A DNA stretch of 64,000 nt. It comes from Sphingobium cloacae (lineage in GTDB: Bacteria > Pseudomonadota > Alphaproteobacteria > Sphingomonadales > Sphingomonadaceae). Positions 10,083 through 18,743 of this stretch are shown here, in pieces; the first letter of the stretch is position 1, and every line of letters begins with the position of its first letter. The translations under genes were made by a program, and so were the position numbers. The notes beneath the pieces are model-generated. The model saw only the letters and a program-made list of their open reading frames with translations, had not been told where the DNA came from and made no database searches. The stretch lies in contig NZ_AP017655.1 of assembly GCF_002355855.1 (NCBI RefSeq), positions 1,674,001 through 1,738,000 of the forward strand, written 5' to 3'.

Positions 10083-10871
10083 TCAGAGCTGCCTTTCGAC
10101 CATCATCTTCTTCGTCTCCGCGATCGCCTTGGCGGGGCTGAGCCCCTTGGGGCACACATTCGCGCAGTTCATGATGGTGTGGCAGCGATAGAGGCGGAAG
10201 GGGTCTTCCAGTTCATCCAGACGCTCCCCGGTATATTCGTCGCGGCTGTCGGCCAGCCAGCGATAGGCTTGGAGCAGGATCGCCGGGCCGAGGAACTTGT
10301 CGCTGTTCCACCAGTAGCTGGGGCAGCTGGTCGAGCAGCAGGCGCACAGGATGCATTCGTAAAGGCCGTCCAGCTTCTCGCGGTCCTTGGGCGACTGGAG
10401 CCGCTCCTTGCCGCTGGGCGGGGGGCTGACGGTTTGCAGCCACGGCTTGATCGAATTATACTGCGCGTAGAAATGGGTGAAGTCGGGAACCAGATCCTTG
10501 ATGACGTCCATGTGCGGCAGCGGCGTGATCCGCACTTCCTTGCCCGCGCATTCGTCGATGGCGGTGGTGCAGGCCAGACCGTTCTTGCCGTTCATGTTCA
10601 TCGAGCAGGAACCGCAAATGCCTTCGCGGCAGGACCGGCGGAAGGTCAGCGACGAATCATATTCGTTCTTGATCTTCAGCAGCGCGTCCAGAACCATCGG
10701 CCCGCAATTGTCGAGATCGATCTCGAACGTGTCGTAGCGGGGGTTCTCGCCCGAGTCCGGGTCGTAGCGATAGACCTTGAAGCTCTTGACGTTGGTCGCC
10801 CCGTCCGGCGCCCGATGCACTACGCCCTTGCCAGTGATCCTGCTGTTCTTGGGCAACGCAAATTCGGCCAT
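10083..10871 (-). CDS. sdhB: Succinate dehydrogenase iron-sulfur subunit
   Basis: A 262-residue subunit that relays electrons from the flavoprotein to ubiquinone in complex II. Cysteines 81, 86, 89 and 101 form the [2Fe-2S] site. The C-terminal domain holds C173xxC176xxC179 with C183, and C230, C236 and C240, for the [4Fe-4S] and [3Fe-4S] clusters. The trailing [10 protein letters not shown] is typical. No sdhC, sdhD or sdhA is adjacent: the next gene upstream is divergent and unrelated, so sdhB is detached from the rest of the operon and travels with a thioesterase and zapE. Confidence 0.96.
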   Translation of the reverse strand: MAEFALPKNSRITGKGVVHRAPDGATNVKSFKVYRYDPDSGENPRYDTFEIDLDNCGPMVLDALLKIKNEYDSSLTFRRSCREGICGSCSMNMNGKNGLACTTAIDECAGKEVRITPLPHMDVIKDLVPDFTHFYAQYNSIKPWLQTVSPPPSGKERLQSPKDREKLDGLYECILCACCSTSCPSYWWNSDKFLGPAILLQAYRWLADSRDEYTGERLDELEDPFRLYRCHTIMNCANVCPKGLSPAKAIAETKKMMVERQL

Positions 10872-11037
10872 CGCTTTATCAGTCCTGCTAGTCCGGTGTC
10901 CCGCCCCTCAACAATATAGGGGCCGCTTAGTCAAGCCGCCTGACGGAGAGAATGTCGCGCGAGACCCCGATTCACATGCATCTGGCATTCCGGGCCCGCC
11001 CGTGCCAAGAGGCCGTTACCCCTTAGAGCCGGTCACC

Positions 11038-12180
11038 ATGCAGATTCTTTTCCTGTTCATCGGCGAGCCCCATCAAGTCTTTCACGCCCTGCCTATCGCC
11101 GCGGAAATGGCGGATATGGGCGTGACGCCCCGGATCGCCGTCGCCAGCCCGGCCCATCTGAGGATGGTGGAAAAGGTTGCGGGCGCCTATCCCGGCTTTT
11201 CACCACCGGTCGCGATATGCGGCCAGCACGGCCCGGCACAATGGCTGCGCCGCCTGCATGTCAGCCGGCATCCGCGCCTGCCGATGTTGTGGGGCGCGCT
11301 GCCCTTCCTGCGGCAGTTCGACGCCATCGTGGTGCCGGAACGAACCACCACGGCCATCCGCCATTGCCTGCCGCGCAGGACGCGCCTTGTCTTCACGCCC
11401 CATGGCGCGGGCGACCGGGCGATCATGCTGGACCCGCGCGACCGGCATTTCGATTTCGTGCTGGTGGCCGGGGAAAAGAGCGAGCAACGCTTGCTGGAGG
11501 CCCGGACGATCCGGCCCGGCCACTATGCCGTCAACGGCTATGTGAAGCTGGACCTGATGACGCGGATGCAGCGGAACCGCGCTCCGCTGTTCGACAACGG
11601 CCGGCCGACGGTCCTCTATGCACCGCATTTCCGCCGCTCGCTTTCCTCATGGGACAGGTTCGGGCGCGACATCATCCGATGGTTCGCCGGGCAGGACCGC
11701 TATAATCTGGTGGTGGCGCCGCATGTCCGGCTTTTCGCCGACGCCCGGCAGGAAGAGGTCGACGCGGTGTCGCAGCTGGCGGTTCCGGGCAAGATCCTGA
11801 TCGACCTGCAATCCGACCGGCTGTTCGACATGAGCTATACCGCGGGAGCGGACATCTATCTGGGCGACGTCAGCAGCCAGGTATACGAGTTCCTCGCCAC
11901 GCCGAGGCCCTGCCTGTTCCTCAACGCCCATGGCGTCGACTGGCGGGACGATCCCGATTATCTGTTCTGGACGCTGGGCGATGTGCTGGACGAGCTGTCC
12001 GGCCTGCCGTCGGCGCTCGATCACGCAGCGGAGCGCCATCCCCTCTATGCCGAAGCGCAAAGGCGGCGGCTCGCCGAATCCGTCGGCGGCGATCCACGGG
12101 GCGCGGCCCGGCGCGGGGCGGAAGCGATCCTGCGCTTCCTTGCAAAGAGCGGCCGAGGCGATAAGAGCGGGGTATCATGA
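11038..12180 (+). CDS. CDP-glycerol glycerophosphotransferase-like (TagB/TagF-type) protein
   Basis: A 380-residue GT-B-type protein. The C-terminal half matches the glycerophosphotransferase family that builds teichoic-acid backbones: FTPHGAGDR and VVAPHVRLF give the two conserved histidine sites, VNGYVKLDLM matches the GYPRND-like motif, and ADIYLGDVSSQVYEFL matches the DxSS donor-binding motif. I see no signal peptide or membrane segment, so it should act on the cytoplasmic face. A longer frame exists, but ATG 11038 avoids running into the divergent sdhB promoter. It overlaps the next gene by 4 bp (ATGA). The acceptor and the transferred polyol are unknown. Confidence 0.7.
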   Translation: MQILFLFIGEPHQVFHALPIAAEMADMGVTPRIAVASPAHLRMVEKVAGAYPGFSPPVAICGQHGPAQWLRRLHVSRHPRLPMLWGALPFLRQFDAIVVPERTTTAIRHCLPRRTRLVFTPHGAGDRAIMLDPRDRHFDFVLVAGEKSEQRLLEARTIRPGHYAVNGYVKLDLMTRMQRNRAPLFDNGRPTVLYAPHFRRSLSSWDRFGRDIIRWFAGQDRYNLVVAPHVRLFADARQEEVDAVSQLAVPGKILIDLQSDRLFDMSYTAGADIYLGDVSSQVYEFLATPRPCLFLNAHGVDWRDDPDYLFWTLGDVLDELSGLPSALDHAAERHPLYAEAQRRRLAESVGGDPRGAARRGAEAILRFLAKSGRGDKSGVS

Positions 12181-13289
12181 GCGACGCGCCTTCCCCCCTG
12201 CCTGCCCTTTGCCTGATCGGCGAAAATGCCACGCGCCTGTGGGGCATGACCAATGCGGAGCGCCTGCGCCGCCTCGCCCGGGCGGAAGGATTGCCCGAAG
12301 ACGCCGAAGCCGAAGCCGGGGAGCGGCTTTACGTCAACCTCGCCTATGTATTCGACCCGGTGTGGCTGCGGCATATCCGCACGCAGCCGGGAACGGTGGT
12401 GACGGATGGCGGCGAACTGGTGCTGGCGCATCTGACGGGCGGGATGACGCCCGGCGATCTGGAGCGGCATCGCGGCGCGCTGACCTTCATCGAATATCGC
12501 GACGATCCGCAAATCTACAATCGCCAGCTTCGCAAGCTCGACTGCCCCTTCATCCAGCGGCTGACCCCCGCGACCCGGCGGGAGATCGAGCGGAAGAGCT
12601 ATTTCGGCGCCTATAAGGGCGTGACCGACCTGCTGACCAAATATCTCTGGCCCGAACTGGCGCTGGGACTGACCCGGATCGCCGCTTCGCTGGGCATGAC
12701 GCCGAACATGGTGACGGGCATCGGCGCGGCGATGTGCCTGTGGGCGACCTACCTCTTCTCGCAGGGGCTTTACTGGAGCGGGATGCTGGCCGGGTTCGCC
12801 TTCATGGTGCTGGACACGGTGGACGGGAAGCTGGCGCGGTGCACGGTCACATCGTCCAAATGGGGCAATGTGTTCGACCATGGCGTCGACCTGATCCATC
12901 CGCCCTTCTGGTGGTATTTCTGGGGCGTGGGACTTTCCGCATGGGGGCTCGCCTTGTCTCCGCGAGCCTTTGCGCTGGTCATGGCGGCGGTGATTGCGGG
13001 CTATGTGCTCCAGCGGCTGATCGAAGGGATGTTCATCAAGGATTTCGGCATGGACATCCATGTGTGGCGCCCCTTCGACAGCCGGTTCCGGCTGATCACC
13101 GCGCGGCGCAATCCGAACATGGTGATCCTGTTCGTCGCCACGATCTTCGGGCGTCCCGACATCGGGCTGATCGCTTTGGCATGGTGGACGGTGATTTCAT
13201 TGATCGTCCATGCCGTGCGGCTGATGCAGGCCTATGGCGTGAAGCGGTCGGGACGGCCGATCGTCAGTTGGATGGAAGCGAAACCATGA
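12177..13289 (+). CDS. CDP-alcohol phosphotransferase with N-terminal extension
   Basis: A 370-residue membrane enzyme. The CDP-alcohol phosphotransferase signature is intact: D213-x2-D216-G217-x2-A220-R221-x8-G230-x3-D234-x3-D238. Several hydrophobic segments follow TPNMVTGIG. The first 150 residues are an extra soluble domain; residues 50-85 resemble the second half of a nucleotidyltransferase fold but lack the GxGxR nucleotide-binding loop. The architecture recalls the archaeal and thermophile IPCT/DIPPS fusions that make di-myo-inositol phosphate, with the cytidylyltransferase part worn down. It overlaps both neighbours by ATGA. The actual alcohol (inositol, glycerol or another) cannot be read from the sequence. 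Confidence 0.85.
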   Translation: MSDAPSPLPALCLIGENATRLWGMTNAERLRRLARAEGLPEDAEAEAGERLYVNLAYVFDPVWLRHIRTQPGTVVTDGGELVLAHLTGGMTPGDLERHRGALTFIEYRDDPQIYNRQLRKLDCPFIQRLTPATRREIERKSYFGAYKGVTDLLTKYLWPELALGLTRIAASLGMTPNMVTGIGAAMCLWATYLFSQGLYWSGMLAGFAFMVLDTVDGKLARCTVTSSKWGNVFDHGVDLIHPPFWWYFWGVGLSAWGLALSPRAFALVMAAVIAGYVLQRLIEGMFIKDFGMDIHVWRPFDSRFRLITARRNPNMVILFVATIFGRPDIGLIALAWWTVISLIVHAVRLMQAYGVKRSGRPIVSWMEAKP

Positions 13290-13720
13290 ACGAAACCATC
13301 AGGAGATTCGGGTTTCCGCAGACGCTTGTAGGAGATTTCCAACATTGGGTCGTGCTGCTGCGGCCCGCGCAGCCGACGCTGGGGTCGCTGGTGCTGGCGG
13401 CGAAGGGCGAGGCGACGGCCTTTGGCGACCTGCCCGCCGAGGCGCATGCGGAACTGGCGGCGGTGACGAAGGCGCTGGAAGCCGCGCTGCGGCAGGCGGT
13501 GGGTTATGCGAAGATCAATTACCTGATGCTGATGATGGTCGACCCGCATGTGCATTTCCACGTCATCCCGCGCTATGAGGGCGCGCGCGAGCAGGCGGGG
13601 ATCAGCATTGCCGATGCGGGATGGCCGGGGCAGCCGGACCTTGGCAGCGCGGTCAAGCCGACGGCGGAACAGCGGGATGCGCTGGTGGCGTGGCTGAAGG
13701 GCTATTTTGGCGCGGGCTGA
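13286..13720 (+). CDS. HIT-family nucleotide hydrolase/transferase
   Basis: A 144-residue histidine-triad protein. The HIT motif HVHFHVIPRY gives His88, His90 and His92. Family members hydrolyse or transfer nucleoside monophosphates from nucleoside phosphoramidates, dinucleotides or NDP-linked compounds. The start ATG overlaps the stop of the CDP-alcohol phosphotransferase (ATGA), so the longer in-frame extension is rejected. Its place in this operon suggests it clears or recycles a CDP- or NDP-linked intermediate (inference). Confidence 0.88.
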   Translation: MNETIRRFGFPQTLVGDFQHWVVLLRPAQPTLGSLVLAAKGEATAFGDLPAEAHAELAAVTKALEAALRQAVGYAKINYLMLMMVDPHVHFHVIPRYEGAREQAGISIADAGWPGQPDLGSAVKPTAEQRDALVAWLKGYFGAG

Positions 13721-13813
13721 TGGGAAGAAACGGGCGGTTTGCGGATTTCCAACATGCGCCGCCTTACGGGCTGATTCTGGCCAAAAGCGGTCAGACCGGG
13801 TGAACGCGATCCG

Positions 13814-14578
13814 TTACTTCGCGTAGCGCCCCTCCGCCGCCCAGCGGGCGGTCAGGGCATCCGCGGCCTCCACATCCTGCGGGAAGTCGACTTCCTGCCA
13901 GTCCAGCCCCTCGATGGAGACGGTGCCGACGCGGTTGCCCTTGGCGATGATGTCGATCGCGCGCAGATACCAGCGCTCGACGCCTTCGGGCGTCCGCATC
14001 ATCTGGTCGATCTGGTTGCGGAAGATCGCCGGCCCCTCCCCCGTGAAGGCCAGCATCCCGATGGATTCAGCATTGGTGTCGGGCGGCAGCAGGCGCTTGC
14101 CGATGGCATGAAGGCGGCCGCTGGCGTCGCGGTTCACCTTCATGTCGTCGTCGTCATAGTCGGGCTTCACGTCGACGGTGACGGTGATCGCATCCTGCGC
14201 GCCCGCGATCAGCTTCGCGACGATCTCGTCCGAGACGATGGTGTCGCCGTTCAGGATGATGAAGTCGCGATCCATCTCCTCCCGCGCGATCCAGCAGGTG
14301 CCCAGATTGTCGGCGACCTGGAAGAAGGGATTGAAAAGCGTCCGCACCCGCACGCCCGTGTCGCGGTAAAGCTGAAGCGCGTGATCCTCGACCCGTTCGG
14401 TGCGGAAGCCGGTGACGACCACGATGTCGCTGATCCCGTTCGCGGCCAGCGCGGCCACCTGCCAGCCGATGAGGGTCCGGCCGTTGAAATCGATCATGCA
14501 TTTGGGGATGTCGCGGGTCAGGGGAAGAAGACGCGAACCCTGGCCGGCCGACAGGATGATGGCTTTGCTGATGCTCAT
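13814..14578 (-). CDS. Sugar/alcohol-phosphate nucleotidyltransferase (LicC-like)
   Basis: A 254-residue NTP_transferase protein. The nucleotide-binding loop AGQGSRLLPLT is at residues 11-21 with the following conserved PK (Lys26), and NGDTI carries the metal-binding aspartate. Relatives activate phosphocholine, inositol phosphate or sugar phosphates with CTP or another NTP. Its neighbours, a CDP-alcohol phosphotransferase and a CDP-glycerol-type transferase, argue for a cytidylyltransferase supplying CDP-activated alcohol. ATG 14578 was chosen at the family start (MSISKAIILSAG); the longer frame has no supporting features. Confidence 0.85.
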   Translation of the reverse strand: MSISKAIILSAGQGSRLLPLTRDIPKCMIDFNGRTLIGWQVAALAANGISDIVVVTGFRTERVEDHALQLYRDTGVRVRTLFNPFFQVADNLGTCWIAREEMDRDFIILNGDTIVSDEIVAKLIAGAQDAITVTVDVKPDYDDDDMKVNRDASGRLHAIGKRLLPPDTNAESIGMLAFTGEGPAIFRNQIDQMMRTPEGVERWYLRAIDIIAKGNRVGTVSIEGLDWQEVDFPQDVEAADALTARWAAEGRYAK

Positions 14579-14810
14579 GCGCGCTGCTTTAGAACATCGC
14601 GCGGGAAAGTGGGAACGGGTTTTTGCGCACAGGCCGCTTTGGCGGAAAATGGCCGGGGCGCACGGGGGCGAGCGATGGCCGACAGGTCGGGGTTGAGGAT
14701 GGACGAACTTTCCGTCGTCGCCGGACTTCATCCCCATTTGCCCAACGCCGCCCGACCGCCTAGACAGGCGCGCGTCGAGTGACGAGGTTCCAGCGAAAGG
14801 CCGGGCACGG

Positions 14811-16139
14811 GTGAAGAGGAAGAGCGGATCGGGCGGGGCCAGCGACGGCTTTGCGCGCATCCTGGCGAATACCGGCTGGCTGCTGGGCGGCAAGGGCGTG
14901 GGCGCGGTGCTGAGCCTGGCCTATCTCGCCATCGTCACGCGGACGCTGGGGGTCGCGGATTTCGGCCGCTTCGCGCTGGTGCTGAGCGCCGCCAACGTCA
15001 TCAAGACGCTGGTCAGCTTCGATAGCTGGCAGATCGTCGTGCGCTACGGCCAGCCGCATCTGGCGGCGGGGAATAGCGACGCGCTCAATCGCGTGCTGCG
15101 CTTCTGCATCCTGATCGACCTGGCGTCGGCGGTGGCGGGCGGCGTGATCGCGGGCGGGATCATCCTGGCCTTCGGGTCGCTGATGGAATTGTCGGCGGAG
15201 ATGGGATGGCAGGCATGGCTATTCTGCATGGTGATGATGATCACCATCCGGTCCAGCCCCATGGGCATATTGCGCCTGTTCGACCGTTTCGACGCCAGCG
15301 CGCTCGCCGAAACCATGATCCCGGTGGGGCGGATGATCGGCGCGGGGATCGCCCTGGCGCTGATGCCGACGATCACCGGCTTCCTGATCGCATGGGCGGC
15401 GGCGGAATTGCTGTGCGCGGCGGCTTACTGGATGCTGGCGCTGCGCGAGGGGAGCGACCGGATCGGGCGGTGGCGCGCGGGGCGGGCGCTGGATGCGCGG
15501 CATGAGAATCCCGGCATCGTCGGCTTCCTGACGGCGACCAACCTGCAAACCACGCTGTCGTCGGTGGGGCAGCAGGTGGCGGTGCTGATCGTCGGCCTGT
15601 TCGTGGGGCCGACGGGCGCGGGCCTCTATCGCCTCGCCAACCAGCTCGCCAATTCGCTGACGAAGATTTCCAGCCTGTTGTCACGCAGCATCTTCGTGGA
15701 ACTGACGCGCACCCAGTCGAGCCATGGGACGGATGCGCTGCGGACGCTGTTCCGGCGGACCAACCGGCTGGCGCTGATCGCCGGGGCTGTCATCATCGCG
15801 CTGATCCTGACGATCGGCCATCCGTTGCTGGGCCTGATCGCGGGCAAGGCGTTCCTGCCCGCCTATCCGCTGCTGCTGATGCTGGGGATCGCGGCCTGCG
15901 TCGACCTGGTGGGCGTGAGCTATCGCCCGCTGCTGATGGCGACGGACCGGGCGAGCCTGTCGCTGCGGATCACCTTCATCGCGACGGCGCTGCTGCTGGG
16001 TTTGCAGGCGGCGCTGCTGCCGCTTTACGGGACCGTGGGGGCGGCGGCGGCGAATATCGTCGCGGCCTTCGCCGCTTTCCTGATGATGGGACTGGCGAGC
16101 CGCAAGGCGGTGGAGCCGCAGGACGCGGCGCGGACCTGA
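14811..16139 (+). CDS. Polysaccharide/lipid flippase, MOP superfamily (Wzx-like)
   Basis: A 442-residue integral membrane protein with about 12-14 hydrophobic segments over its whole length, an N-terminal amphipathic NTGWLLGGKGVGAVLSLAY segment, and the RTLGVADFGRFAL pattern common to oligosaccharide flippases. Such proteins move lipid-linked glycans or related products across the inner membrane. The start is a GTG (VKRKSG...). It diverges from the LicC-like gene across a 232-bp region and ends 4 bp before the convergent MobA-like gene. It is the only exporter in the cluster and so the likely route out for whatever the cluster makes. Confidence 0.85.
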   Translation: MKRKSGSGGASDGFARILANTGWLLGGKGVGAVLSLAYLAIVTRTLGVADFGRFALVLSAANVIKTLVSFDSWQIVVRYGQPHLAAGNSDALNRVLRFCILIDLASAVAGGVIAGGIILAFGSLMELSAEMGWQAWLFCMVMMITIRSSPMGILRLFDRFDASALAETMIPVGRMIGAGIALALMPTITGFLIAWAAAELLCAAAYWMLALREGSDRIGRWRAGRALDARHENPGIVGFLTATNLQTTLSSVGQQVAVLIVGLFVGPTGAGLYRLANQLANSLTKISSLLSRSIFVELTRTQSSHGTDALRTLFRRTNRLALIAGAVIIALILTIGHPLLGLIAGKAFLPAYPLLLMLGIAACVDLVGVSYRPLLMATDRASLSLRITFIATALLLGLQAALLPLYGTVGAAAANIVAAFAAFLMMGLASRKAVEPQDAART

Positions 16140-16143
16140 CCCT

Positions 16144-16932
16144 TCAGCGCGGGCGGGCCAGGATGGATTCGATCAGGGCCACATCCTCCGCCTTGTCGGC
16201 GTCGATGCAGGCTTCGGCCCTGTCCATGGCGACGAGGCGCGCGACGAGGCCGAAGCGGCGGCCGATGCGGGCGATGCCGCCGCGCAGGGTAAGCATGCGC
16301 AAGGCCGCGCCGATCAGGGCAAAGGGGCCGAAGGCGGTCAGGATCTTCCAGCCTTTCTTGCGGTCCTGCTCCACATCCTGCCAGAGGGCGATGACGGGAC
16401 GCGCCTTCGCGCTGCCGAACCAGAAGATGTTCGCGCCCGACCACCAGCCGTCGCGGAACTTGAGCCATGTGCGGCGGGATGCGGGATAGCGGGCGAGCAG
16501 CGTGGCGCGCTCCACCATGGCGACGGCGATGTCCGCGCCGGTCGCCTGCGCGATGAACCGGTCGAGCATGGCGGCGTCGAGCAGCACATGGTCGGCGGTC
16601 GTCATCAGCAGCGGATAAGGCAGGTCGGCGCGGTCCATCAGCGACAGGAGGGAGGCGGCGATGCCGAAGCCGCTCGTCTCGAAGACGATCTTCGGATGCT
16701 CGGCCAGCCATGCCGTCGCGGGATTGTCGGCATAAAGCCGGGGCGACTGGGTGAGGATCAGGACGCGGGCGATGGCGGGATGCCCGACCAGCGCGCGGGC
16801 GGGATAGTCGATCATCGGGACGCCCGCGACAGGAACCAGCGGCTTGGCCGCGACGCCCGCCGCCTGCGCGAGCGGATCGGGGATGGGACGCACTCCGGCG
16901 AGCAGGATGGCGGTGACGGTCGGGGCGGTCAT
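16144..16932 (-). CDS. MobA-like NTP transferase
   Basis: A 262-residue nucleotidyltransferase-fold protein. The N-terminus has an unusual LAGVRPIPDPLA in place of the usual GxGTRxxP loop, followed by KPLVPVAG with the conserved lysine (Lys30). TTADHVLLD supplies an acidic metal site. The loop resembles that of inositol-1-phosphate cytidylyltransferase-like and MobA-like enzymes, so the specificity is open. It is the second nucleotidyltransferase of the cluster, convergent with the flippase gene, and may provide a second activated building block. Confidence 0.78.
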   Translation of the reverse strand: MTAPTVTAILLAGVRPIPDPLAQAAGVAAKPLVPVAGVPMIDYPARALVGHPAIARVLILTQSPRLYADNPATAWLAEHPKIVFETSGFGIAASLLSLMDRADLPYPLLMTTADHVLLDAAMLDRFIAQATGADIAVAMVERATLLARYPASRRTWLKFRDGWWSGANIFWFGSAKARPVIALWQDVEQDRKKGWKILTAFGPFALIGAALRMLTLRGGIARIGRRFGLVARLVAMDRAEACIDADKAEDVALIESILARPR

Positions 16933-16973
16933 GCCGGTGCGTTAGCGCAAGCGCGGCGCGCGCGCCAAGCGGC

Positions 16974-18506
16974 TTATGTGCCGGCGGCGGCGGCGATCGG
17001 CGCTTTTTGCGCGAAACTTTCGCGGAGGCCCGGACGCAGGCCCTTGATCTGGGCCAGGCGGGCGCGGAAATTGGCGAGGTCGCGGCCCGCAAGCTGGGCG
17101 GTGGTGGTGAAGGTCACCGAAAGCGGATTGACGGTCCGGCCATTGCGGTAAAGCTCATAATGAAGGTGCGGGCCGGTCGAGAGGCCCGTGGACCCGACAT
17201 AGCCGATCACCTGCCCGCGCCGCACCCGCTGGCCCGACACGGCAGCGATGCGGCTCATATGCGCATAGCCGGTGGCGAGGCCGCCGCCATGCTCCAGCCG
17301 CACATAATTGCCATGGCCGCCATGCCGCCCGGCATAGGATACCGTGCCGTCGGTCACGGCATAGATGGGCGAGCCGTAGCGCGCGGCGAAGTCCACGCCC
17401 GCATGCATCCGGGTATAGCCCAGGATCGGATGGCGGCGCTGGCCGTAGCCGGAGGAGATGCGCCCCGACACCGGCTGCGCCAGCACGCCGCGCCGTTCGC
17501 CGACGCCCGACGCCTCGAACCATTCGGTGCGGCCGCCGGTCGTCCATTTGAGCATGTCGATGGACTTGCCCCGCGCGCGCCTGAGGCCCGCATAGAGCAG
17601 GTCGCCCACCTCCACGTCGCCGGTTTCGGCGCGGCGAAATTCGGTCACGATGTCGTAGCGGTCGCCCGCGTGGATGGAGCCCAGGTCCATCTGTTGCGCG
17701 ATGACGCGTAGGAACGCCTGCACCGCCTTGGGCGGCGCGCCCGCGGCGCGGGCGCTGTTGTAGACGCTGTCGCCCACCACGCCCTGGATGCGGAGCGGCG
17801 TGTCGTCGACGCGGATCGGGATGCGCTTTATCTGAAGCGCGCCGCCGATGCGGTTGATCTCCACCCCGAGGTCGAGGCGGGCGCGGAAGGCCAGATGGTC
17901 GAGCGGACGGGGCCGGTCGCGGCTGGCGCGGCGGCCAAGGATGATGTCGAGCCGGGTGCCCGCCTTGGCTCCACCCGTGAGGTCGCCCCCGACCAGCGCG
18001 TTGACCGTCGCCACGTCGCCGGCGCTGACGCCCGCGCGGGACAGGGCGCGGGAGAGCGTATCGCTGCCGCCGATCTGGGCATTGAGTTCGATCTGCGGGC
18101 GCTCGGGCGTCTGGCGGAGCGGCTGGACGGCATCGGTCGATCCCATGCGGTGCCCGCTGTCCGCGCCCAGCGCGAGCGGGGTGATCATCTGGCTGCGCAC
18201 TTCGTCGAACTGCGGCTGCGTCATCAGCGGTCCGGGCGCGCCGGGCACGGGCTGGAAACCGGGAGAGAGATAAAGCGCCGTCGCGCAAAGGCCGAAACAG
18301 GTGGCGAGGCCGCGGAACCATGTGAGGCTGCCGACGCGCTGGCCAAGGTCGGGGACAAGCTCCACATCCTCCGCCCAGTCCCTGAGCCGGGCGCGCCAGT
18401 CGAGCGGGGCAGCGGCGCGACGGGATGCATGTTTCAGGGAGTCGGCGAGCCAAAGGGAGGCGGTCGCTCCCCCCTGTTGCGTTCCGAACGTATTTTCCTG
18501 AAACAA
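16974..18506 (-). CDS. M23 family metallopeptidase (peptidoglycan endopeptidase)
   Basis: An approximately 510-residue envelope protein. An N-terminal cytoplasmic stretch is followed by one membrane segment near residues 60-80. A LysM/OapA-like region comes next, and a C-terminal peptidase M23 (LytM) domain has the zinc ligands in RMHAGVD and the HLHYE motif. These enzymes cut peptidoglycan cross-bridges or activate amidases. The start is uncertain: I use TTG 18506, preceded by a GGGGGG stretch 7 nt upstream; the frame stays open far upstream without support. It diverges from the helicase gene. Confidence 0.87.
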   Translation of the reverse strand: MFQENTFGTQQGGATASLWLADSLKHASRRAAAPLDWRARLRDWAEDVELVPDLGQRVGSLTWFRGLATCFGLCATALYLSPGFQPVPGAPGPLMTQPQFDEVRSQMITPLALGADSGHRMGSTDAVQPLRQTPERPQIELNAQIGGSDTLSRALSRAGVSAGDVATVNALVGGDLTGGAKAGTRLDIILGRRASRDRPRPLDHLAFRARLDLGVEINRIGGALQIKRIPIRVDDTPLRIQGVVGDSVYNSARAAGAPPKAVQAFLRVIAQQMDLGSIHAGDRYDIVTEFRRAETGDVEVGDLLYAGLRRARGKSIDMLKWTTGGRTEWFEASGVGERRGVLAQPVSGRISSGYGQRRHPILGYTRMHAGVDFAARYGSPIYAVTDGTVSYAGRHGGHGNYVRLEHGGGLATGYAHMSRIAAVSGQRVRRGQVIGYVGSTGLSTGPHLHYELYRNGRTVNPLSVTFTTTAQLAGRDLANFRARLAQIKGLRPGLRESFAQKAPIAAAAGT

Positions 18507-18743
18507 ATCGCGTCCCCCCCGGGACTGTGCATCGCATCGCCAAAGGCAACGGCCCCCGCGCCGCGCCGAGGCCGCACTGTTGTGAACGCACAGGGTTAAA
18601 GTCAATTTAAGACGCCGGAATGACGGCCAAGCTTGCGGCCAGACGTGCAGCAGGCCGGACAGGCGATGGGAAAGCGGGGCGAAGTTTGCGCCGCCTGGCC
18701 AAAGTCCCTTGCCCTGCCCGCCTTGATGCCCGACATACCGGCC

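Noticed and set aside
10872..10937. TTGACT and TATATT as -35/-10 of the sdhB promoter
   Set aside because: Their spacing is about 10 bp, too short for a sigma-70 promoter; no better pair was evident.
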